Below, piece by piece: positions 1-5,906 of a DNA stretch of 6,018 nt. The notes beneath the pieces are model-generated. The model saw only the letters and a list, made by a program, of their open reading frames with translations. It had not been told where the DNA came from and ran no database searches. Numbering within the stretch: position 1 is the stretch's first letter; each line of letters opens with the position of its first letter. A program made the translations under genes and the position numbers. Source of the stretch: an uncultured Clostridia bacterium (GTDB taxonomy: Bacteria; Bacillota; Clostridia; Oscillospirales; Ruminococcaceae); contig CANPWR010000078.1 of assembly GCA_947584825.1 (NCBI GenBank), positions 1 to 6,018 on the forward strand, read 5' to 3'.

Positions 1-582
1 GTTATGAATATGGAAACGGCAATGCTCAAACATATTTTTGCGTACATTGAGAAAAACTACTCTAAGGAAATAAAACTTCTCAACGCTGATGTTCCGCATA
101 TTACTGATATACCGTCAATAAGATTTTCTGACGCTATTGAGCTTCTGCGAGGCAAGAACGTTTCAACAAAATTCGACTTAGATCCAGAGGACGAAGTTAA
201 TCTTTGCAAATACGCAAAAGAAAAATATGACAGCGATTTCATATTTATAACACACTTCCCAAGTTCTAAGCCGCCGTTCTATGCAATGGACGACAGAGAA
301 GATCCTAAAGCCGCGTACAAATTTGATCTTATATTCAGAGGACTTGAAATCACCTCAGGCGGTCAAAGAATTCACGATTATGACGAGCAGGTAGCTAAAA
401 TGAAACGTCAGGGTTTAGACCCTGCCGACTTTGAAAACTATCTGGAGTCTCATAAGTACGGACTTCCCCCTCACGGCGGTTTGGGAATAGGTCTGGAGCG
501 TCTTTTAATGAAGCTTCTCAACTACTCAAACATTCGTGAAACATCAATGTTCCCAAGAGATTTGAACAGATTACTGCCGTAG
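1..582 (+). CDS. aspS: Aspartyl-tRNA synthetase, archaeal/nondiscriminating type, C-terminal part (5' end outside window)
   Basis: Charges tRNA with aspartate in the cytoplasm. The reading frame is open from base 1, so only the last 193 residues are present, a little under half of the usual 430-460. The visible part is the class II catalytic core. It contains FDLIFRGLEITSGGQRIHDY (about residues 108-127, counted from the first Met) and the motif 3 segment GLGIGLERLL with the ATP-binding Glu-Arg pair at 165-166. It ends in FPRDLNRLLP, close to the FPRDxxRLxP ending of archaeal-type AspRS and unlike the FPRxPGRxxF ending of AsnRS. In many Clostridia this type also charges tRNA-Asn for conversion by GatCAB. 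The residues that decide this lie in the missing N-terminal domain, so that is only inferred. The ATG at base 4 is internal, not the start. No T-rich terminator follows. Confidence 0.93.
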   Translation, partial: VMNMETAMLKHIFAYIEKNYSKEIKLLNADVPHITDIPSIRFSDAIELLRGKNVSTKFDLDPEDEVNLCKYAKEKYDSDFIFITHFPSSKPPFYAMDDREDPKAAYKFDLIFRGLEITSGGQRIHDYDEQVAKMKRQGLDPADFENYLESHKYGLPPHGGLGIGLERLLMKLLNYSNIRETSMFPRDLNRLLP

Positions 583-588
583 TTTTGT

Positions 589-617
589 TATCACATCATT
601 GTCACATTGATGTGATA
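589..617. promoter_or_regulatory. 10-bp inverted repeat between aspS and the PpiC-like gene, possible operator
   Basis: TATCACATCA (589-598) and TGATGTGATA (608-617) are perfect reverse complements around a 9-base loop. The loop carries another TCACAT (602-607), which forms a tighter palindrome with ATGTGA (610-615) around two bases, so the half-site occurs three times. No T run follows and the stem is A+T-rich, so it is a poor intrinsic terminator. A TATAAT at 635-640 would place a -35 element at about 612-617, inside the dyad, although the bases there do not resemble TTGACA. An operator over a weak, activator-dependent or repressed promoter for the gene at 687 is the best reading, but it is inferred. 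Confidence 0.4.
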
Positions 618-686
618 TACTGTCAACTAAACCATATAATGAGGTTAATTACTCGTAAAACTTAATTTAGGGAATGGAGAATTAAT

Positions 687-2126
687 ATGGACGAAAATAA
701 AAATCTGGATGAAATTCTAAGTGATGAAAATCAGACTGATAATCCAATGAATAACGTCGATCAAACTAATAAAAATTTGTATGATGATATTCTAAAAGAT
801 AAAGAAGAACCGCCATCATCAGAGTACACAGGCATTTTAGAGGAAGATGATTATAACACAGATGAAAACTCAGAAATAAATTTTTCATACGACGATGAAA
901 CTTCTGATATAAAAAAATCGAGTATGTCTCCAAAAGTATTAATACCTGTGATTGTTGTTATTGCAGCAGTGATTGTTGTAGTATTGATGCTTGCATTAAA
1001 CAAATCAAGAATAGATCCTACCACTGTGTCTAATTCAAATTCTGCATTGGCAAGCTCTGGTGCTGAAGTTCCGGAAGCGTCATTTAAAATCAACGGTAAA
1101 AAGGTTAAAACAGATGATTTGGTATTTTTGAAAATCGACGGAAATGAAATAGGTTTTGACGAGCTTAGAAACTGTTATTATCAGTTCTTATACGGCTATG
1201 GTCAATATTATGGTATATCTGAAGATACCTTTAAAAATGCAAGCGGCGACGATCTTAATAATATGTTTGATTCTTTTAAAGATACTCTCGCTGAATATAT
1301 AAAGGGCGGTTATGTTCATTCTGTCTATGCAAAGGAACATAATATTAAATTCGATGAGAATGATAAAAAAGCTGTCAAAGAAAGAATACAGTCTGTTAAG
1401 GACGAACAAGGCGACAATTACAAGTCGTTCCTTAAAGAGAATTATATGACTGAAAAGTACCTTAATATAGCGATGAAAAACAATGTTATGGCTGATAAGG
1501 TTGAAGAATCAATCTCCATCCCTAAAAAGGATTTTTACAAAACAGCTCAAAAAGAACTTTATCAGGTAAAACAAATATTTATTCCTTTTGGTTCTGAAGA
1601 AAAAATATCTGATGAGGTTTTATCCTCAAACAGTGTTAAAGATTATGACAAGCTTTCAAAACCGGCAAGGGCTCAAGTCATTGTTTCAAATTATGAATCA
1701 CTAAGCGATGACCAGCAGAACAAAGCCAAAAAGGCTTCCAAAAAGGTTGCCAACAACCTTTATAAAAAACTTCAATCAGGTGCGGATTTCGATAGTCTGA
1801 TGAAAGAAAACACTTATGATTCTTTGTATGAAACCTATCCAAAGGGTATATTGGTCGGCAAGGATTACGAATACGATGAGGCTTACCTTGAGGCAGCTTT
1901 AAAATTAGATGAGAATGATATGAGCAAGGTCATTGAATCAAGCTCCGGATACCATATAATTATGCGTGTTCCTTTGGATAAGAAGTATATAAATAAGAAT
2001 CTCGAATACTTCGCTCAGACTTATAATAACAGTGCTGTAAATAAAGTATTGTATGAAGTTTATGAAAATATCAAAGTGGTACAAACTGATACCTATAAGA
2101 ACTTTAAGTACGGAGATTTAACTTAA
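687..2126 (+). CDS. Membrane-anchored PpiC/PrsA-like peptidyl-prolyl isomerase domain protein
   Basis: A likely extracytoplasmic folding factor of the parvulin/SurA-PrsA superfamily, 479 residues. Residues 1-81 are an acidic, Asn/Asp/Glu-rich cytoplasmic tail. One membrane helix follows at about 83-104, rich in Val and Ile with no lipobox Cys, so the protein is a type II membrane protein rather than a PrsA lipoprotein. Residues 145-285 are helical and Lys/Asp-rich, resembling the SurA/PrsA N-terminal chaperone region. Residues 290-430 form a PpiC-type domain: strand YQVKQIFIPF, helix with LQSGADFDSLMKENTYDS, loop PKGILVG, and GYHIIMRV at 421-428. The second parvulin His is kept (H423), but the first (in SHIL of PrsA) is Gln296. 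About 40 residues are inserted between the first strand and first helix. Catalysis may be weak or lost, leaving a chaperone role. GGAGA at 676-680 lies 6 nt before the ATG and supports the start. An intrinsic terminator follows. Confidence 0.82.
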   Translation: MDENKNLDEILSDENQTDNPMNNVDQTNKNLYDDILKDKEEPPSSEYTGILEEDDYNTDENSEINFSYDDETSDIKKSSMSPKVLIPVIVVIAAVIVVVLMLALNKSRIDPTTVSNSNSALASSGAEVPEASFKINGKKVKTDDLVFLKIDGNEIGFDELRNCYYQFLYGYGQYYGISEDTFKNASGDDLNNMFDSFKDTLAEYIKGGYVHSVYAKEHNIKFDENDKKAVKERIQSVKDEQGDNYKSFLKENYMTEKYLNIAMKNNVMADKVEESISIPKKDFYKTAQKELYQVKQIFIPFGSEEKISDEVLSSNSVKDYDKLSKPARAQVIVSNYESLSDDQQNKAKKASKKVANNLYKKLQSGADFDSLMKENTYDSLYETYPKGILVGKDYEYDEAYLEAALKLDENDMSKVIESSSGYHIIMRVPLDKKYINKNLEYFAQTYNNSAVNKVLYEVYENIKVVQTDTYKNFKYGDLT

Positions 2127-2142
2127 ATTTAATTAATAATTA

Positions 2143-2175
2143 GGCAGAAGCTTTTAATAAGGCTTCTGCTTTTTT
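2143..2175 (+). terminator. Rho-independent terminator of the PpiC-like gene
   Basis: GCAGAAGC (2144-2151) pairs with GCTTCTGC (2162-2169) around a 10-base loop and is followed by six T (2170-2175). It starts 16 bases after the stop codon at 2126 and separates this gene from the SOS-controlled polymerase promoter. Confidence 0.88.
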
Positions 2176-2238
2176 CATAATTGAATACTGTTGCAATATC
2201 ACCTTTTATAATAGTTCGTTTTAAATAATTAAAAAAAT

Positions 2239-2250
2239 GAACATTTGTTC
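2239..2250. promoter_or_regulatory. LexA (SOS) box 1, perfect GAAC-N4-GTTC
   Basis: GAACATTTGTTC matches the core of the Bacillus/Clostridia LexA operator (GAAC-N4-GTTC) exactly. It directly abuts the -35 hexamer at 2251, so bound LexA would sit on the upstream edge of the promoter. Confidence 0.88.
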
Positions 2251-2279
2251 TTGACATATGAAAACAAATGTTCTATAAT
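2251..2279 (+). promoter_or_regulatory. Consensus sigma-A promoter of the Y-family polymerase gene
   Basis: TTGACA (2251-2256), a 17-bp spacer and TATAAT (2274-2279) match the vegetative consensus at every position. Transcription should start near 2286, giving an untranslated leader of about 58 nt. A promoter this strong in front of a mutagenic polymerase needs tight repression, which the flanking and internal LexA boxes would provide. Confidence 0.9.
2262..2273. promoter_or_regulatory. LexA box 2, imperfect, in the promoter spacer
   Basis: AAACAAATGTTC differs from GAAC-N4-GTTC only at the first base. It fills the downstream part of the spacer and touches the -10 hexamer at 2274. The centre is 23 bp from box 1 and 27 bp from box 3. 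It may be a weaker site filled cooperatively or at high LexA levels. Confidence 0.6.
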
Positions 2280-2288
2280 AAGATTAAA

Positions 2289-2300
2289 GAACTTATGTTC
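2289..2300. promoter_or_regulatory. LexA (SOS) box 3, perfect GAAC-N4-GTTC, just past the start point
   Basis: GAACTTATGTTC is a second perfect match to the Gram-positive LexA core. With a start near 2286 it covers about +4 to +15, where bound repressor would block promoter clearance. Confidence 0.85.
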
Positions 2301-2343
2301 TCTTGGGAAACGGATTATTAAATTGTAAAGGGAATGATTTATT

Positions 2344-3624
2344 ATGCAAACAAAATCGGAAAGAGTTATACTTCACATTGATATGAACAATTGCTATGCA
2401 TCTATTGAGTGTAAGCTTAATCCCGAGCTTAAAGGAAAATGCGTAGCCGTTGCCGGAAATCAGGAGGAACGCCACGGTATAATACTTGCAAAAAATGAAC
2501 TTGCAAAGAGCTTTGGCGTCCAAACGGGAGAGCCTATATGGCAGGCAAAGAAAAAATGCCCCGAACTTATTTTAGTTCCGCCCCACTATGAGGAATACTT
2601 AAAACATTCAAAGGCGGCGAGAAAAATATATTCGGACTACACAGACAAAATCGAACCATTCGGTATAGACGAATGTTGGATAGACATAACAGGTTATTGG
2701 CGAAACGGAAAACAAGCTGACGGAAAATCCATCGCTGATGAAATAAGACATAGAGTTAAAACAGAGCTTGGCATTACCGTGTCAGTCGGGGTAAGCTTTA
2801 ACAAGATTTTTGCAAAACTGGGTTCTGATATGAAAAAGCCTGATGCAACTACGGTAATTACATCAAATGGCAGGGATTGCTTTAAAGAAAAGGTTTTTCC
2901 TCTTGATGTGGGAGAACTTTTGTATGTGGGAAAAGCAACAAAGAAAAAGCTGAATCAAAGGGGAATTTACACTATAGGAGAGTTGGCAGAAACTCCTGTT
3001 TCAAAGCTTCAAAGCTGGCTCGGAAAATGGGGTCAATATCTTTGGGTTTATGCGAACGGACTTGATTTAACTCCTGTTGAAACTAATGGTCATAAGCCTT
3101 TGGTCAAATCGGTAAGTAACGGAACAACATCATACCGTGACCTTGAAAACGACAACGATGTTAAAATAATCACATTTGCACTGGCAGAGAGTATCGCTAC
3201 AAGGCTCAGGGCTATTCACTCAAAATGCGAGACTGTTTCCATTTTTGTGAAAAATAATCAGCTATACACTTATTCAAGACAAAAGAAGCTGCATATTCCC
3301 ACAGACGACGCTTATGAAATAGCTGAAATTGCACTTTCTCTTTACAAACAATCCTACAACTGGGCGGCAGGCAATCCTATACGTGCAATATCCATTTGCG
3401 TTTCAGACCTTAAGGATATTTATTCTGAATATCAAACCTCTATTTTCGAAAATTCTGAAAAAAGAATAAAACAAGAAAATCTAAACAAAACAATTGACCG
3501 TCTGAGAGAAAAATATGGCTACACTTGTGTAAAGCGAGCAATCGTAGTAAGCGACAGCGGATTTACAAACTTCTCAACAAAAATACAAAATGAAGTACAT
3601 CCTGTTTGGGTATTTCACGCTTAG
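2344..3624 (+). CDS. dinB: Y-family translesion DNA polymerase (DinB/Pol IV-like, SOS-regulated)
   Basis: Error-prone polymerase that copies damaged DNA after SOS induction, 426 residues. The palm and fingers (1-165) carry the metal-binding Asp13 in HIDMNNCYASIE and Asp109-Glu110 in GIDECWID. Tyr18 is at the steric-gate position. SVGVSFNKIFAKLGSDMKKP (147-166) is the conserved Y-family segment. The thumb (about 168-240) has a helix-hairpin-helix near DVGELLYVGKATKKKLNQRG. The little finger spans about 250-358. QTSIF at 364-368 resembles the beta-clamp motif QL(S/D)LF, and a basic tail of about 55 residues follows. DMNNCY and GIDECWID differ from the Pol IV forms DMDxFF/Y and SIDEAYLD, so this may be a UvrX/YqjW-like paralogue rather than strict Pol IV; the symbol is approximate. 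AAAGGG at 2327-2332 lies 11 nt before the ATG. Promoter, three LexA boxes and its own terminator make it a single-gene SOS unit. Confidence 0.93.
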   Translation: MQTKSERVILHIDMNNCYASIECKLNPELKGKCVAVAGNQEERHGIILAKNELAKSFGVQTGEPIWQAKKKCPELILVPPHYEEYLKHSKAARKIYSDYTDKIEPFGIDECWIDITGYWRNGKQADGKSIADEIRHRVKTELGITVSVGVSFNKIFAKLGSDMKKPDATTVITSNGRDCFKEKVFPLDVGELLYVGKATKKKLNQRGIYTIGELAETPVSKLQSWLGKWGQYLWVYANGLDLTPVETNGHKPLVKSVSNGTTSYRDLENDNDVKIITFALAESIATRLRAIHSKCETVSIFVKNNQLYTYSRQKKLHIPTDDAYEIAEIALSLYKQSYNWAAGNPIRAISICVSDLKDIYSEYQTSIFENSEKRIKQENLNKTIDRLREKYGYTCVKRAIVVSDSGFTNFSTKIQNEVHPVWVFHA

Positions 3625-3638
3625 AAAGTTAAATAGCC

Positions 3639-3674
3639 AAAACCGCTCGGGTATCCCACGCCCGAGCGGTTTTT
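3639..3674. terminator. Shared terminator between convergent polymerase and LRR-protein genes
   Basis: AAAACCGCTCGGG (3639-3651) pairs with CCCGAGCGGTTTT (3661-3673) around a 9-base loop. It is a 13-bp stem with a G+C-rich core and T at 3670-3674 on the plus strand. On the minus strand the complement of 3639-3642 gives only four U, so termination should be strongest for the polymerase transcript and weaker for the minus-strand gene, which ends at 3698. Confidence 0.88.
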
Positions 3675-3697
3675 ATATAGAAACATATTAAGGAAGC

Positions 3698-5803
3698 TTA
3701 TTTAGCTTTTACTTTCCTTATCTTCTTTATCCAACTGCTGTATACCTTTTGAGTAACACCATTTGCATCTTGATAAGTTGTATATGCTCTTACTCTTATG
3801 TAGTATGTCTTTTTGCGTTTGATTTTGCTGCTCTTTATCGTTACTTTCTTGCCTTTGACATTCTTTGTAACGATTATCTTGTTCTTCTTGAATTTCTTGT
3901 TTGTTGCTACCTGTACTTCGTATCCCTTTGCATTTTTTACTTTCTTCCAGCTTACGACTATCTTTTTCTTGCCCTTTGCTTTCGCAGTAAGCTTTGTTAT
4001 CTTTGCCTGCTTCATTACCTTTTCAGCTGCTGCCTTGTCTTTTGCTGCCTTAACTGCCTTACCGTTTGTAGTTGCTATTGGCGTAGTAGGTGCTTTTGTT
4101 GCAGGCTTTGCTGTTGTAGGTGAAGAAGCCGGCGGATTTGTTTGATTGCTTGATGATGAATTATCCGATGACGGATCGCTTGAAGGGTCAGAAGACGGAT
4201 CACTTGACGGATCTGATGATGGTTCACTTGATGGGTCGCTTGACGGGTCCGATGACGGCTCATCAGGCTTTTTCTCTAAGCCTTTTATTGCCGCTCTTAA
4301 ATCTGCATCTGTCCATTGCATATCCAATACACTCGAGTTCTCATCAAATTTCTCTGCCTTTTCTATAAGTGCTTTCAAAACTGCGTAGCTTTCAGGTGTG
4401 TATTTCTCTTCATCATATTTTTTTGCTGTTTCAAGTCTTGTTTTTACTATATCTAAATAAGTTGATATTTCTTCTTCAAGGTTTATTTTTTGCTCTTCTG
4501 AAAAATTATCGCTATTGTTCGCAGCTGCATCTGGAAAACAGTGAACCTTTATGGTTGTATTATTATATATAGGTACATTCTCAGTCCTGCTATGAAGATA
4601 AATATCCGTTAAGGCGTCACAGCCTGTAAGCCATTTTGAATTATTGAATGTTATTATGATACCAGAAGATATTTCTAATTTCTGTAGTTTTCCACAATTG
4701 TAGAAAGAAAAATTAAAACCATTTGATTCTTTTCTATTCCCTGTAGTATACGTACCAATAACAGTGCCTTCTTCTATACATGCTTCTTGTATTTCAGAAT
4801 AAGCAAAGGCTCTTTGCATATAATTGACCGACTTAGGTATAAATACTTTTGTTAATTTTGGGCAGCCGCTAAATGGTACACTTCCAATTTTTTGTAAACC
4901 CTCTGTAAATGTCACTGATGAAAGTTTCTTACAATTTGCAAATGCAGCACTATATGTTTCTTCTAATTGCTCCTTAGTATTAGATACATCCCAATTTTCA
5001 ATAGTTGACGGAATTACAATGCTCACTACACCGGTGTTTTCAAACGCACATGCTCCAATAATTTTTAATCCCTCAGGAAGTGTTATATCTTTTAATGAAG
5101 TACATCCGACAAATGAATACGGACCCCAGCCATAATTAGATTCTAAGTTTACACCGGCTGCCGACGTATGCTCATATAAAATTGTTGACGGAATTCTTAC
5201 GCTCTCTAAAGCGGTACAGCCATAGAATGCAATACTGCCTATTGCTGTCATACCTTCTGTTAAGGTTAAACTTTTAAGCTTTGTACATTCTGCAAATGCC
5301 ATACTTGCATAAGCTGTTAAAGTGCCATGACCATGACCGTCGTGTAAATTTTGAGTACTATATCCTATACCTTTAAACTCTTTTATAGTTGACGGTAATA
5401 CCACAGCCTCAAGATTAGGCATTTTATAAAATGCAGCAAAACCTATTGATGTGATACCCTCCTCAATTACGACCTCTTTTATATCTTCCATATGTTCTTT
5501 TTTATATGTATAAATATCTGGGTAATCTTTTAATTGAGTTTTACATGTTTCTTCTAAGGCAGGCACACCTGTATAAGACCAACCATTTTCCGTTGACACA
5601 TCTGTAACCTTAGGCGAAGCCATTTCGCCTTTACCAGAGATTGTCAGCTTACCTTCTGAGTCCAATGTCCATGTTATTCCGTCTCCGCATTCTCCATTTG
5701 CAACTTCACTTGCCGATACACTCATAGCACTTGTAAGCGCTGTTACTGCCATTGTTGTTGCTGCAATCAATGACAAAAGTTTTTTAATTTTTCTTCTAAA
5801 CAT
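3698..5803 (-). CDS. Secreted BspA-like leucine-rich-repeat surface protein with FIVAR-like region, PSSD linker and Lys-rich FN3-like C-terminus
   Basis: Probable adhesin or binding protein outside the cell, 701 residues. The start is the Met at 5803, because AGGAGG (5811-5816) lies 7 nt upstream; an in-frame ATG 11 codons earlier at 5836 lacks such a site. Residues 1-31 are a signal peptide (FRRKIKK, hydrophobic core, SVSA cleavage site). GECGDGITWTLDSEGKLTIS (about 37-56) is the leader module typical of BspA-like proteins. LRR_5-type repeats fill about 109-404, with units such as IGSIAFYGCTALESVRIPST. A FIVAR-like helical region (about 436-510) includes KYTPESYAVLKALIEKAEKF. Eight PSSD/PSSE units (516-547) and a Thr/Pro/Ala stretch form a flexible linker. 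Residues 600-701 look like a fibronectin-III fold (VVSWKKVKNAKGYEVQVA, YYIRVRAY) and are about 30% Lys. There is no LPxTG, membrane tail, SLH or dockerin motif, so attachment may be electrostatic or the protein may be released. The binding partner is unknown. Confidence 0.88.
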   Translation of the reverse strand: MFRRKIKKLLSLIAATTMAVTALTSAMSVSASEVANGECGDGITWTLDSEGKLTISGKGEMASPKVTDVSTENGWSYTGVPALEETCKTQLKDYPDIYTYKKEHMEDIKEVVIEEGITSIGFAAFYKMPNLEAVVLPSTIKEFKGIGYSTQNLHDGHGHGTLTAYASMAFAECTKLKSLTLTEGMTAIGSIAFYGCTALESVRIPSTILYEHTSAAGVNLESNYGWGPYSFVGCTSLKDITLPEGLKIIGACAFENTGVVSIVIPSTIENWDVSNTKEQLEETYSAAFANCKKLSSVTFTEGLQKIGSVPFSGCPKLTKVFIPKSVNYMQRAFAYSEIQEACIEEGTVIGTYTTGNRKESNGFNFSFYNCGKLQKLEISSGIIITFNNSKWLTGCDALTDIYLHSRTENVPIYNNTTIKVHCFPDAAANNSDNFSEEQKINLEEEISTYLDIVKTRLETAKKYDEEKYTPESYAVLKALIEKAEKFDENSSVLDMQWTDADLRAAIKGLEKKPDEPSSDPSSDPSSEPSSDPSSDPSSDPSSDPSSDNSSSSNQTNPPASSPTTAKPATKAPTTPIATTNGKAVKAAKDKAAAEKVMKQAKITKLTAKAKGKKKIVVSWKKVKNAKGYEVQVATNKKFKKNKIIVTKNVKGKKVTIKSSKIKRKKTYYIRVRAYTTYQDANGVTQKVYSSWIKKIRKVKAK
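4163..4258 (-). repeat. Eight tandem 12-bp units encoding PSSD/PSSE
   Basis: Eight contiguous four-codon units encode Pro-Ser-Ser-Asp (Glu in the third unit). The first Ser is TCA in seven units and TCT in one. The second Ser switches between TCN and AGY codons. The tract is a flexible linker between the helical region and the C-terminal domain, and its copy number could vary by slippage or recombination in steps that keep the frame. Confidence 0.92.
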
Positions 5804-5810
5804 TTTAAAT

Positions 5811-5816
5811 CCTCCT
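5811..5816 (-). promoter_or_regulatory. Ribosome binding site that fixes the LRR-protein start
   Basis: The minus strand reads AGGAGG, then seven bases, then ATG at 5803. This strong site shows that translation starts at MFRRKIKK, which also gives a standard signal peptide, and not at the longer in-frame ATG at 5836. Confidence 0.9.
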
Positions 5817-5866
5817 AAATATTTTCCTTTCTTCAAAAGATTTTATTTGCAGACTTGGGATAAATA

Positions 5867-5894
5867 CAGCAAAGACGCCTGCCAACCTTTGCCG
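5867..5894 (-). other. Second hairpin in the LRR-gene leader RNA
   Basis: Minus-strand CGGCAAAGGT (5894-5885) pairs with GTCTTTGCTG (5876-5867) around an 8-base loop: seven Watson-Crick and three G-U pairs. On the plus strand the G-U pairs become A-C mismatches, so the fold favours minus-strand RNA. No U run follows, so it is not a terminator. It lies about 50 nt upstream of the AGGAGG site. Confidence 0.45.
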
Positions 5895-5906
5895 ATAAAG
5901 TATTTA

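Noticed and set aside
589..617. Dyad as an intrinsic terminator for aspS
   Set aside because: A+T-rich stem and no T run on either side.
851..1409. Minus-strand frames inside the PpiC-like gene (851-1093 and 1188-1409)
   Set aside because: Hydrophobic or low-complexity antisense readings of A+T-rich coding DNA, with no ribosome binding sites.
2181..2212. Possible second promoter: TTGAAT or TTGCAA with TATAAT at 2207-2212
   Set aside because: Spacers are 20 and 10 bp, and a much better promoter lies 45 bp downstream.
2334..2381. Short frame starting at an ATG overlapping the polymerase start in another frame
   Set aside because: The AAAGGG site is only one base away from that ATG, which is too close, and the frame ends after 15 codons.
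2293..2523. Minus-strand frame over the start of the polymerase gene
   Set aside because: Antisense shadow of a well-supported coding region, with no family features.
3749..4145. Two overlapping plus-strand frames rich in Cys, Phe and Leu
   Set aside because: They are antisense to the Lys-rich domain: AAA/AAG codons read backwards give Phe and Leu. No ribosome binding site or domain is seen.
4075..4388. Several open frames on both strands across the PSSD tract (for example 4146-4388 + and 4075-4263 -)
   Set aside because: They are translations of the 12-bp repeat in other frames, low-complexity, without ribosome binding sites, and lie inside a clear secreted-protein gene.
4824..5135. 103-codon plus-strand frame inside the LRR region
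   Set aside because: Antisense to the repeat-encoding DNA; its length reflects codon bias of the LRR repeats and it matches nothing recognisable.
5804..5836. Longer start of the LRR protein at 5836 (MKKGKYLGGF extension)
   Set aside because: The extension contains the AGGAGG site itself, and the Met at 5803 has ideal spacing and a normal signal peptide.
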